From: Streptomyces sp. SCSIO 75703
GTDB lineage: Bacteria > Actinomycetota > Actinomycetes > Streptomycetales > Streptomycetaceae
Length of the DNA stretch: 64,000 nucleotides
Direction of reading: 5' to 3'
Assembly (NCBI RefSeq): GCF_036607905.1
Contig: NZ_CP144555.1
Location: 6,386,001 to 6,450,000, forward strand
A program made the position numbers and the translations under genes. Shown here piece after piece: positions 18,739-26,817 of this stretch (its first letter is position 1; each line of letters begins with the position of its first letter). Under the pieces are notes generated by a model. The model saw only the letters and a list, made by a program, of their open reading frames with translations. It ran no database searches and was not told the DNA's origin.

Positions 18739-19208
18739 GGACCGAATCCCGTCTGTTCGCCGGAGTCGCCGCCTTCTTCGCCACCACCGCGACCGGCTAC
18801 GGCTGGTTCTCCGCCGAGCCCGCGGGCACCGTCGCCCTCGCGCTCGCCTGCCTGATGGCCTCCCTGGTCTCCTTCTTCCTGCGGGTGCAGTACCGCAAGC
18901 GGGGATCGCGCGCGCAGGACCGGGGCGACGCCGAGGTCGCCGACGCCGTCGGCCCGCTGGGGTTCTTCGCACCGCACAGCCCGTGGCCCATCACCGTCGC
19001 CCTCGGCGCCATCGTCCTCGCCAACGGCATCGTCTTCGGCCTCTGGCTCGTCCTGATGGGCTTCGGCCTGCTCGCCTTCGCCGTCTGCGGGCTGGTCTTC
19101 CAGTACGCCGACCGGGGCGCTCAGCGCTCGGGACCGGCCGCCGGCGCCTCGCCCGGCTCCGCCGCCTCCGCGCCCGCCGAGTCCTCCGGGTCCACCCGGT
19201 CTCCGTAG
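18735..19208 (+). CDS. CtaF-like cytochrome c oxidase subunit IV (actinobacterial type)
   Basis: 157 residues from a GTG overlapping the ctaD stop by four bases. Four hydrophobic segments come in two pairs, with a basic loop (YRKRGSRAQDRGD) and then GFFAPHSPWPITVALG, a phrase typical of the small actinobacterial aa3 subunit IV. The Ser/Ala-rich tail of about 30 residues is low complexity. Its end overlaps the end of the convergent cytochrome b gene by 88 bases, so the tail is constrained by coding on the other strand. It probably stabilises CtaD in the membrane. Confidence 0.8.
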   Translation: MRTESRLFAGVAAFFATTATGYGWFSAEPAGTVALALACLMASLVSFFLRVQYRKRGSRAQDRGDAEVADAVGPLGFFAPHSPWPITVALGAIVLANGIVFGLWLVLMGFGLLAFAVCGLVFQYADRGAQRSGPAAGASPGSAASAPAESSGSTRSP

Positions 19209-20776
19209 TACCACTCGCTCAGCGTCGCCCGCAGCCGTCCCACCTCGGGCGACTCCTCGCCCGCCGCCGGGGCGGGCGCCAGGGGCAGCGGCTCACGGCG
19301 CGAGCGCAGCACGTGCCGCTCCTCCCCGTCCAGGGGCGTACTGCTCTCCACGTAGCCGCCGGTCAGCGTCTGGCGCAGCTCGCCGGTCTCCTCACCGTGC
19401 TCCAGCCGTTCCCGCTCGCGCTCCTGCAACGCCAGGCAGACCCGCTTGGTCACCATGAGGGCGAGCGGCGGCAGCACCACCAGGCAGACCCGGAACACCC
19501 ACGTCAGCAGGTTCAGCGAGAGGCCGAAGGTCCGGGCGAGGACGTCGTTGCCGCCGGCCGCGGTGAGCACCGCGTAGAAGCAGATCGCGGCCACCCCCAG
19601 CCCGGTCCGCACCGGCGCGTCCCGGGGCCGGTCGCACAGGTGGTGCTCCTCCCGGTCACCCGTCACCCACCGCTCGAAGAACGGGTACGCGTACAGCACC
19701 GTGAACAGGGCCCCGGGCAGCAGCACCGCCGGAACCAGCACGTTCCACATCAGGGTGTGCCCGGCCAGCGACGTCTCGAACGGCGGCATCAGCCGCAGCG
19801 CGCCCTCCAGGAAGCCGACGTACCAGTCCGGCTGCGACCCCGCGGAGACGGTGTCGGGCCGGTAGGGGCCGTACACCCAGATCGGGTTGATCTGCGCCAG
19901 CGCGGCGAACACCGTGAGGACCCCGAACACCATGAAGAACAGGCCCGTGGAACCCGCCGCGAACTGCGGGAACAGCGGTTTGCCCACCACGTTGTGCCGG
20001 GTGCGGCCCCGGCCCGCCCACTGGGTGTGCTTCAGGTAGAAGACGAGGATCAGGTGGACGGTGACCAGCGCCAGCAGCAGGCCCGGGATGAGCAGGATGT
20101 GCAGCGAGTACAGCCGGGGCACCAGATCGTGCCCCGGGTACTGCCCGCCGAACACGAACATGCTGAGGTACGTCCCCACGACCGGGATCGAGAGCATGAT
20201 GCCCTGCGCGATGCGCAGCCCCGTCCCGGACAGCAGGTCGTCGGGGAGCGAGTACCCGGCGAACCCCTCGGCGAGGGCCAGCAGGAACAGCGTCACGCCG
20301 ATCATCCAGTTGACCTCACGCGGACGGCGGAACGCCCCGGTGAAGAAGATCCGCAGCAGGTGCACCCCGATGGCGGACAGGAACACCAGCGCCGCCCAGT
20401 GGTGCACCTGACGGATCAGCAGCCCGCCGCGCACGTCGAAACTGATGTCCACCGTCGACCGGTACGCCTCCGACATGGTCACCCCGACCAGCGGCCGGTA
20501 CGAGCCGTCGTAGACCACGTCCGTCATCGACGGGTGGAAGAACAGGGTGAGCCACACGCCGGTCAGCAGCAGGACCACGAAGCTGTACAGGGCGATCTCG
20601 CCCAGCAGGAACGACCAGTGCTCGGGGAACGCCTTGCGCAGCAGCACCCCGCCCTCGGACACGGGGAGGCGGCCGTCGGCCCAGGTGACGGTGCGCTCGG
20701 CCGTGCGACGGGCCCGCGCGCCGGCACGGGCCCTCCTCCTCTTCAACACCACGGCGCATGGGTTCCCGCACCCCAC
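19121..20776 (-). CDS. qcrB: Cytochrome b subunit of a bc1-type complex (QcrB-like), orphan
   Basis: 551 residues with a cytochrome b core. Heme-ligand histidines are H125/H126 and H139 in one helix (HHWAALVFLSAIGVHLL) and H226 and H241 in another (LHILLIPGLLLALVTVHLIL). The quinol-site motif is the actinobacterial PDWY form (QPDWYVGFLEG), and the long C-terminal extension is typical of actinobacterial QcrB. No Rieske (QcrA) or cytochrome cc (QcrC) gene is nearby. The start is uncertain: GTG 20776 is the longest, GTG 20752 is possible. It converges on and overlaps the ctaF-like gene. With ctaD it forms an accessory respiratory locus. Confidence 0.9.
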   Translation of the reverse strand: MGCGNPCAVVLKRRRARAGARARRTAERTVTWADGRLPVSEGGVLLRKAFPEHWSFLLGEIALYSFVVLLLTGVWLTLFFHPSMTDVVYDGSYRPLVGVTMSEAYRSTVDISFDVRGGLLIRQVHHWAALVFLSAIGVHLLRIFFTGAFRRPREVNWMIGVTLFLLALAEGFAGYSLPDDLLSGTGLRIAQGIMLSIPVVGTYLSMFVFGGQYPGHDLVPRLYSLHILLIPGLLLALVTVHLILVFYLKHTQWAGRGRTRHNVVGKPLFPQFAAGSTGLFFMVFGVLTVFAALAQINPIWVYGPYRPDTVSAGSQPDWYVGFLEGALRLMPPFETSLAGHTLMWNVLVPAVLLPGALFTVLYAYPFFERWVTGDREEHHLCDRPRDAPVRTGLGVAAICFYAVLTAAGGNDVLARTFGLSLNLLTWVFRVCLVVLPPLALMVTKRVCLALQERERERLEHGEETGELRQTLTGGYVESSTPLDGEERHVLRSRREPLPLAPAPAAGEESPEVGRLRATLSEWYYGDRVDPEDSAGAEAAEPGEAPAAGPER

Positions 20777-20890
20777 CGTGGGAAACTACGCCCCCACCCC
20801 GGCTGGAGTACCCGGCCCGCGCGCCGGGTCCTCCTCCGGCCCCGCCGGCGCCCCTCCGGCGCGTCCCCCGGCCGGGACCCCGACGCCGGG

Positions 20891-21247
20891 TCAGCGCCCG
20901 CCCGGACCGCCGCTGCCGAACGAGCCGCTGCTGCCCTCGTCCCAGCGGCGCCGCTCCTGCGCGGAGGCGGTCCGGCTGCCCTGGTGCCGCAGTTCGTGCG
21001 GGAGCGTCCGGTCGTCGTCGCGGGGCACCTCGTCCGGCTCGCGCCGCTCCCGGACCTCCCCGACCGGCCCCTCGTCGGGCAGGCGTGGCTGCTCAGCGGG
21101 CGACGGCGGCGGCGGCTCCCTCCGCTTGAGGCGGATACCGAACGCGAAGGCCCCGATCAGCACGGCCACCACCACGACGGCCGCCACCACCAGCCCCACG
21201 CTCGCCGCGCCGGACCCTGCCGCGAGATCCCTCCATGCCTCGTTCAT
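20891..21247 (-). CDS. DUF6479-type single-pass membrane protein
   Basis: 118 residues from ATG 21247 (MNEAWRDL). It has a short N-terminus, one hydrophobic helix (about residues 16-38), a basic stop (RLKRRE) and an acidic, Pro-rich hydrophilic tail ending WDEGSSGSFGSGGPGG. This layout and the tail (GPVGEVRERREPDEVPRDD, then WDEGSSGSFGSG) match my memory of Streptomyces DUF6479 proteins. Function is unknown. It lies between the cytochrome b gene and a divergent Cys-rich protein gene. Confidence 0.75.
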   Translation of the reverse strand: MNEAWRDLAAGSGAASVGLVVAAVVVVAVLIGAFAFGIRLKRREPPPPSPAEQPRLPDEGPVGEVRERREPDEVPRDDDRTLPHELRHQGSRTASAQERRRWDEGSSGSFGSGGPGGR

Positions 21248-21399
21248 GGGGGCGCGGGTACCCTCCGCGACCGCGGCCAACCCGCCCCCGGCCCACACCG
21301 GGCCGGCCCGGCCGGCCGCCGCCGGCCGCGCGCACCCCGGCCGCGGGCGCGCGGCCCGCGCCGGGTTTACCCGGCGGGGCTCCCGGCAACCCGCCCGGT

Positions 21400-21774
21400 G
21401 TGAACCCGACGACTTCCCAGCAGGACCTCTTCCGTTTCCTGGAGGACCGGTTCGCCTGCGCCCAGGCGTGCGGCGAGTGCGCCAGGACCAGTGCGCTGCG
21501 GGCCAGTCTGGTGGACCCGGACGGGACGGAGAGCCGGGACCACGCCCGGCACCAGGGCATCACGTGCGCCGAGGTGTGCGACGCCACGTGCCGGGTGCTG
21601 TCCGACCAGAACCAGGTGGACGAGGACGTGATCCGCGCCCAGCTCGAATGGTGCAGGGGCGTCTGCCTGGAGAGCGCGCACGTCTTCGACGCCCACCCGG
21701 GGGCCGAGGACAGCGCGCGGGCCTGCCGGGACTGCGCCCGTGCCTGCGGCGCCTTCCTGGCCACCCTGCGCTGA
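21400..21774 (+). CDS. Cys-rich four-helix-bundle protein (DUF326, Csp-like)
   Basis: 124 residues from GTG 21400 (MNPTTSQQDL), which removes an upstream Pro-rich run that looks non-coding. It holds 11 cysteines in helical spacings (CAQACGEC, CAEVCDATC, CRGVC, CRDCARAC). This is the pattern of DUF326 proteins, often mislabelled ferredoxins. Some relatives are copper-storage proteins that hold Cu(I) inside a four-helix bundle. No signal peptide is visible, so it is probably cytosolic. A copper role beside a cytochrome oxidase gene is tempting but inferred. Confidence 0.75.
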   Translation: MNPTTSQQDLFRFLEDRFACAQACGECARTSALRASLVDPDGTESRDHARHQGITCAEVCDATCRVLSDQNQVDEDVIRAQLEWCRGVCLESAHVFDAHPGAEDSARACRDCARACGAFLATLR

Positions 21775-21903
21775 GCGGCCCCCGCGCGCCCCGGGCCCCC
21801 GGTGGCCCGCCCCGGGCCGCCCGCCCTGCCCGGACCTCCTCGCCCCCGACCGCGCACGCCCCGCGCCCTGGCCCGGGACGGCGCCCCCGTGCTACCAAGA
21901 GCC

Positions 21904-23466
21904 ATGAGCGCACCGCGGGTATCGCGCAGCCATGACGCCGTCGTCGTCGGAGGCGGGCACAACGGCCTGGTCGCCGCCGCCTACCTGGCCCGCGCCGGAC
22001 GTTCCGTCCTGGTGCTGGAGCGGCTGGACCACACCGGGGGCGCGGCCGTGTCCACCCGGCCCTTCCCCGGAATCGACGTCCGCCTCTCCCGCTACTCCTA
22101 CCTGGTCAGCCTCCTGCCCCGGAAGATCCTCGCCGACCTCGGACTGGACGTCCGGCTGCGCGCCCGCGCCGTCTCCTCGTACACACCCGTCGAACGCGGC
22201 GGCCGGCCCACCGGACTGCTCGTCGGCGCCGACGAGGCGCGCACCCGGGAGTCCTTCGCCCGGCTCACCGGATCGGACCGCGAGTACGAGGCGTGGCGGC
22301 GCTTCCAGGCGATGACCGGCCGCGTCGCCCGAGCCGTCTTCCCGACCCTCACCGAACCGCTGCCCACCCGCGCCGAGCTGCGCCGCAGGGTCGACGACGA
22401 GGACGCCTGGCGCGCCCTGTTCGAGGAACCGCTCGGGAGGGCGATCGAGGAACGGTTCGCCGACGACCTGGTGCGCGGCGTCGTCCTCACCGACGGGCTG
22501 ATCGGCACCTTCGCCGACGCCCACGACCCCGGTCTGCGGCAGAACCGCTGCTTCCTCTACCACGTCATCGGCGGCGGCACCGGCGCCTGGGACGTGCCCG
22601 TCGGCGGCATGGGCGCGGTCACCGACGCCCTCGCGGACGCGGCCCGCTCCGCCGGCGCGGTCCTCGCCACCGGCCACGAGGCCGTCCGTATCGACAGCGA
22701 CGGGCACACCGCCGAGGTCACCTTCCGCACGGCGGCCGGCGAGGGGGTCGCCGCCGCCCGGCACGTCCTGGTCAACGCCTCCCCGCACGAACTGGCCGCC
22801 CTGACCGGCAGCGAGCCGCCCCCGCCCGCCGAGGGCTCCCAGCTCAAGGTCAACATGGTGCTGAGGCGGCTCCCGGCCCTGCGCGACCCGGCCGCAGACC
22901 CCCGCGAGGCGTTCGCCGGCACCTTCCACGTCGCCGAGGGGTACGGCAGCCTCGCCGCCGCCCACGCCGAGGCGTCGGCGGGCCGCCCGCCCGCCGCCCC
23001 GCCGAGCGAGATCTACTGCCACTCGCTCACCGACCCGGGCATCCTCGGCCCCACGGCCCGGGACCTGCACACCCTCACCCTCTTCGGACTGCACACCCCC
23101 GCCCGGCTCTTCGCCCACGACCACGACCGGGTCCGCGAGGACATCCTGGCCGCCACCCTCGCCCAGCTCGACGCCCACCTCGCCGAGCCGCTGGCCGACT
23201 GCCTGGCCACCGACGCCGACGGCCGCCCCTGCGTCGAGGCCCGCTCCCCGCTCGACCTGGAACGCGATCTGCGGCTGCCCGGCGGCAACATCTTCCACCG
23301 CGAACTGTCCTGGCCCCACGCCGGGGACGGCACCGGCCGCTGGGGCGTGGAGACCGACCGGCCCAACGTGCTGCTCTGCGGCGCGGGCGCGGTGCGCGGG
23401 GGAGGGGTGAGCGGCGTCCCCGGCCACAACGCGGCGATGGCCGTCCTGGAGACCACCGGCGGATGA
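21904..23466 (+). CDS. Carotenoid desaturase / PYROXD2-like FAD-dependent oxidoreductase
   Basis: 520 residues. The N-terminal dinucleotide-binding motif is VVVGGGHNGLVAAAYLARAG, followed by VLERLDHTGGAAVS, as in phytoene dehydrogenases and PYROXD2. Near the C-terminus is a second FAD-contact motif (NVLLCGAGAVRGGGVSGVPG). Length is typical. There is no carotenoid gene nearby (no crtB or crtE), so a carotenoid substrate is unlikely and the true substrate is unknown. The ATG at 21904 is the first residue of the conserved region. Confidence 0.8.
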   Translation: MSAPRVSRSHDAVVVGGGHNGLVAAAYLARAGRSVLVLERLDHTGGAAVSTRPFPGIDVRLSRYSYLVSLLPRKILADLGLDVRLRARAVSSYTPVERGGRPTGLLVGADEARTRESFARLTGSDREYEAWRRFQAMTGRVARAVFPTLTEPLPTRAELRRRVDDEDAWRALFEEPLGRAIEERFADDLVRGVVLTDGLIGTFADAHDPGLRQNRCFLYHVIGGGTGAWDVPVGGMGAVTDALADAARSAGAVLATGHEAVRIDSDGHTAEVTFRTAAGEGVAAARHVLVNASPHELAALTGSEPPPPAEGSQLKVNMVLRRLPALRDPAADPREAFAGTFHVAEGYGSLAAAHAEASAGRPPAAPPSEIYCHSLTDPGILGPTARDLHTLTLFGLHTPARLFAHDHDRVREDILAATLAQLDAHLAEPLADCLATDADGRPCVEARSPLDLERDLRLPGGNIFHRELSWPHAGDGTGRWGVETDRPNVLLCGAGAVRGGGVSGVPGHNAAMAVLETTGG

Positions 23467-23573
23467 CACCCGGGCCGCCGCGCCCGCCCGGCGGTGCGGC
23501 GCGGGAGCCCCGGCCGCGCCGCGCGCCGCACATCCCTTGACCCGGCGCCCGCGGCCACCGAAGATCGGCAGGC

Positions 23574-25073
23574 ATGACGCCCGGACACCGCAGCACGGTC
23601 GACGGGGTGCTCCGGCGCAGCGCCCGCCGCACCCCCGCCCGCGTCGCGATCGAGTACCGCGACCGCTCCTGGACCTACGAGGAACTCGACGCCGCCGTCT
23701 CCCGCGCGGCGACCGTCCTGCGCGGGCGGGGCCTGTCCCCCGGGGACCGCGTCGCCGCCTACGGCCACAACTCCGACGCCTACCTCATCGCCTTCCTCGC
23801 CTGCGCCCGCGCCGGCCTCGTCCACGTGCCCGTCAACCAGAACCTCACCGGCGACGACCTCGCCCACATCCTCGGCCAGTCCGGCAGCTCCCTCGTCCTC
23901 ACCGACCCCGCCCTCGCCGGACGCCTGCCCGGCGGCGTCCGCGCCCTGGCGCTGCGCGACACCGACGACTCGCTGCTCGCCCGGCAGGCCGGCGCCGACC
24001 CCTACGACGGCCCCGAGCCGGGCGGCGAGGACCTGGTCCAGCTCCTGTACACCTCCGGCACCACCGCCCTGCCCAAGGGCGCGATGATGACCCACCGGGC
24101 CCTGGTCCACGAGTACCTGAGCGCCATCACCGCCCTGGACCTGAGCGCCGGGGACCGCCCCGCCCACGCGCTGCCCCTCTACCACTCGGCGCAGACGCAC
24201 GTCTTCCTGCTGCCCTACCTCGCGGTCGGGGCGAGCGGCGTCATCCTCGACGCGCCCGACGGCGACGTGCTCTTCGACCTCGTCGAGTCCGGCCGGGTGG
24301 ACAGCCTCTTCGCGCCGCCCACGGTGTGGATCGGGCTGGCCAACCGCCCCGACTTCGACAGCCGCGACCTCGGCGGCCTGCGCAAGGCGTACTACGGGGC
24401 GTCCGTCATGCCCGTCCCGGTCCTGGAGCGGCTGCGCGCCCGGCTGCCGGACCTCGCCTTCTACAACTGCTTCGGCCAGAGCGAGATCGGCCCGCTGGCC
24501 ACCGTCCTCGGACCCGACGAGCACGAGGGCCGCATGGACTCCTGCGGCCGGCCCGTCCTCTTCGTCGACGCCCGCGTGGTCGACGAGGACGGCGCGGACG
24601 TGCCCGACGGCACCCCCGGCGAAATCGTCTACCGCTCCCCGCAGTTGTGCGACGGCTACTGGGGCCTGCCCGGGGAGACGGCGGCGGCGTTCCGCGACGG
24701 CTGGTTCCACTCGGGCGACCTCGCCGTCCGGGACGCCGACGGCTACTTCACCATCGTCGACCGGGTGAAGGACGTCATCAACTCCGGTGGCGTCCTGGTC
24801 GCCTCCCGCCACGTCGAGGACGTCCTCTACACCCACGAGGCGGTCGCCGAGGCCGCCGTGGTCGGCCTGCCCGACGCACGGTGGATCGAGGCCGTCACCG
24901 CGGTCGTCGTGCCGCGCGGCGAGGTCACCGAGGAGGAGCTGATCGCCCACGTCCGCGGCCGGCTCGCCGCCTTCCAGACGCCCAAGCGGGTGCTGTTCGC
25001 CGAGGCGCTGCCCCGCAACGCCAGCGGCAAGATCCTCAAACGCGCGCTGCGGGACGGCCTGGCCGGCGCCTGA
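23574..25073 (+). CDS. Acyl-CoA synthetase / AMP-dependent ligase (FadD-like)
   Basis: 499-residue ANL-family enzyme that adenylates a carboxylic acid and transfers it to CoA. Motifs: P-loop LLYTSGTTALPKGAMMTH, YNCFGQSEIGPLA, the hinge region GWFHSGDLAVRDADGY, IVDRVKDVINSGG, and catalytic Lys in RNASGKILKRAL near the C-terminus. No carrier domain follows, so it is a stand-alone ligase. Similarity to medium/long-chain fatty acyl ligases is general and the substrate cannot be read. The gene lies 107 bases behind the flavoprotein gene and is followed by a stem-loop, so the two may be co-transcribed. Confidence 0.85.
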   Translation: MTPGHRSTVDGVLRRSARRTPARVAIEYRDRSWTYEELDAAVSRAATVLRGRGLSPGDRVAAYGHNSDAYLIAFLACARAGLVHVPVNQNLTGDDLAHILGQSGSSLVLTDPALAGRLPGGVRALALRDTDDSLLARQAGADPYDGPEPGGEDLVQLLYTSGTTALPKGAMMTHRALVHEYLSAITALDLSAGDRPAHALPLYHSAQTHVFLLPYLAVGASGVILDAPDGDVLFDLVESGRVDSLFAPPTVWIGLANRPDFDSRDLGGLRKAYYGASVMPVPVLERLRARLPDLAFYNCFGQSEIGPLATVLGPDEHEGRMDSCGRPVLFVDARVVDEDGADVPDGTPGEIVYRSPQLCDGYWGLPGETAAAFRDGWFHSGDLAVRDADGYFTIVDRVKDVINSGGVLVASRHVEDVLYTHEAVAEAAVVGLPDARWIEAVTAVVVPRGEVTEEELIAHVRGRLAAFQTPKRVLFAEALPRNASGKILKRALRDGLAGA

Positions 25074-25093
25074 GCGGCACCGTCCCCGATCTT

Positions 25094-25128
25094 CACGCCG
25101 GACGAGGGGCGCCGTCGTGTCCGGCGTG
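25094..25128 (+). terminator. Stem-loop after the acyl-CoA synthetase gene
   Basis: A perfect 10-base-pair inverted repeat (arms 25094-25103 and 25119-25128) with a 15-base loop, starting 20 bases past the stop codon. Likely a T-less Streptomyces terminator. Confidence 0.5.
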
Positions 25129-25282
25129 TGCGAGGGCGGCTGCGACCTCACCCGAGGGGTGTCGCCGCGGGCTTCGCGGACACGGGCTCCTCGGCACCCT
25201 CCCGGCGTGCCCGCATCCGAGCGGGGGCGGCGCCGGACGGGGGATGATGAACGGAAGAACGCACTCCGGAGGTGAGGACCCC

Positions 25283-26185
25283 ATGAGCACCCTGCCGGTC
25301 ATCGCGGCGGTCGACGGTTCGCACGACAGCCTGCGCGCCCTGGACTGGGCCGTGGACGGCGCCCTGCTGCGCGAGGCGCCGCTGCGGGTGGTGCACGTGC
25401 GCCAGTACGCGGCCTGGCCGCAGGCCGACGTCCTGGTGGCCGGGCCGCCGGACACCGGGGAGGACCCGGTGCTCGACGAGGCCCGCCACCACCTCGCCGA
25501 GCGCACCGGGCTCCCCCCGATGGAGTACATCGCCCTGGAGGGCGTCCCGGGCGGGGTCCTGCCGGAACTCGGCGCCGGCGCCCAACTGCTGGTCCTCGGC
25601 TCCCGGGGCCGCGGCGGCTTCGCCAGCCTCCTGCTCGGCTCCAACGGCCTGGCCTCCGCCCGCGACGCCGCCTGCCCGGTCGTCGTCGTGCCCCGCCCCG
25701 GCCGCGAGGTGCACGGCGAGGCCCCCGCCCAGGAGGGCCCCCGGGTGGTCGTCGGCCTCAACGTCGACAGCCCCGACGAGGCCACCCTCACCTTCGCCTT
25801 CGAGGAGGCGTCCCGGCGCGGCGCCCGGCTCCAGGTCGTCGCCGCCTACCCCTGGCCGGTGCAGAGCTGGGCCGCCGCCGGACAGATCGTCGCCCCGGCC
25901 GTCGACGAGGCTTCCCTCGCGAGCGAGACCCGCACCCTCGCCGACGGACTCCTCGCCCCCTACCGCGGACGCCACCCCGAGGTGCGCGCCGAGGCGCTGC
26001 CCGTGCCCGGCGACGCCGCCGGCCACCTCGTCGAGGCGTCCCGCGACGCCGACCTGGTCGTCGTCGGCCGGCACCGGCGGCGCCTGCTGGCCCCCGCCCG
26101 CATGATGGGCTCGGTCACCCACGCCGTCCTGCTGCACGCGGCGGCCCCGATCGCGGTCGTGCCGCCCGCCCCCGCGGAGGAGTGA
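25283..26185 (+). CDS. Universal stress protein, tandem UspA domains
   Basis: 300 residues in two UspA domains. Domain 1 (about 1-145) starts VIAAVDGSHDSLRALDWAVDGA and has ATP-loop residues GSRGRGGFASLLLGSNG. Domain 2 (about 155-297) starts VVVGLNVDSPDEATL and ends with VVGRHRRRLLAPARMMGSVTHAVL. The start is fixed by GGAGGTGAGG before ATG 25283. Tandem Usp proteins bind ATP and respond to stress or dormancy in actinobacteria. A second tandem Usp occurs at 60964-61836. Confidence 0.88.
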   Translation: MSTLPVIAAVDGSHDSLRALDWAVDGALLREAPLRVVHVRQYAAWPQADVLVAGPPDTGEDPVLDEARHHLAERTGLPPMEYIALEGVPGGVLPELGAGAQLLVLGSRGRGGFASLLLGSNGLASARDAACPVVVVPRPGREVHGEAPAQEGPRVVVGLNVDSPDEATLTFAFEEASRRGARLQVVAAYPWPVQSWAAAGQIVAPAVDEASLASETRTLADGLLAPYRGRHPEVRAEALPVPGDAAGHLVEASRDADLVVVGRHRRRLLAPARMMGSVTHAVLLHAAAPIAVVPPAPAEE

Positions 26186-26191
26186 CGCGAC

Positions 26192-26217
26192 GGCCCGCCG
26201 GGTCCTCCCGGCGGGCC
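26192..26217 (+). terminator. Stem-loop terminator after universal stress gene
   Basis: A perfect 11-base-pair inverted repeat (26192-26202 and 26207-26217) with a 4-base loop, beginning 6 bases after the stop codon. Confidence 0.65.
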
Positions 26218-26297
26218 TCCCCGGGGGGCGCGGAAGACGTCCGCCGAGTGCGCCGCCCGCACGCCGCGCGCCGGGCCCGGCCACGTACCATGGCGGC

Positions 26298-26795
26298 ATG
26301 TCGTTCCTCCGCCGCCGCAGCGCCACCCCCGCCGGGCCCGACTTCGACGTACTGGCCATGGATCCGGGTGACTGGCCCGGGAATCTGGGCGCCGGTCTGC
26401 TGCCGGCGCCCGACGGGAGCTGCCAGGGCGTCTTCCTGCGCTACGACCTGTTCGGCGGGCGCGGACCCGCGATGATCATCGGCAATCTGCCGCAGGGGTC
26501 ACCGGCCCGCGACCTGCCCGAGGGGGAGGCCCCCTTCGAGGTCGGCCAGCTCCTGCTGGCGCTGGAGAACGACGACGAGGTGACCGTCGTGGGCTCCGAG
26601 GACGTGCCGGTCATGCAGGGGGACAACCTGCTGATCGTGCGCCGTCTCAAACTCTCCGAGAGCCGTGTCTCCTGCGTGCAGTTCGACCGCAGCGACGACG
26701 TCCTGGTGACCATCGCCGCCTGGGACCGCCCGATCACCGACGACCTGTACGCCCTGCTGAAGCCGCTTCCGCCGGAGCTGTTCCAGCAGGGCTGA
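26298..26795 (+). CDS. Conserved hypothetical protein
   Basis: 165 residues, no signal peptide or membrane segment, acidic. I do not recognise a family. Visible features: FLRRRSATP at the N-terminus, a predicted beta-rich middle (VFLRYDLFGGRGPAMIIGNL and LLALENDDEVTVVGSEDVPV) and a C-terminal PITDDLYALLKPLPPEL. Codon bias is typical of a real gene. It ends 22 bases before the convergent amidase gene, and no terminator is evident between them. Confidence 0.65.
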   Translation: MSFLRRRSATPAGPDFDVLAMDPGDWPGNLGAGLLPAPDGSCQGVFLRYDLFGGRGPAMIIGNLPQGSPARDLPEGEAPFEVGQLLLALENDDEVTVVGSEDVPVMQGDNLLIVRRLKLSESRVSCVQFDRSDDVLVTIAAWDRPITDDLYALLKPLPPELFQQG

Positions 26796-26817
26796 GGCAC
26801 CACCTCGGAAACCGCCC

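Noticed and set aside
21235..21399. Longer N-terminus for the DUF326 protein
   Set aside because: The extra 55 residues are a Pro/Arg run with no family similarity. The GTG at 21400 gives the normal length.
23013..25151. 712-residue leftward open frame opposite the flavoprotein and ligase genes
   Set aside because: Low-complexity Gly/Val/Asp translation mirrors the third-base GC bias of the real genes on the other strand.
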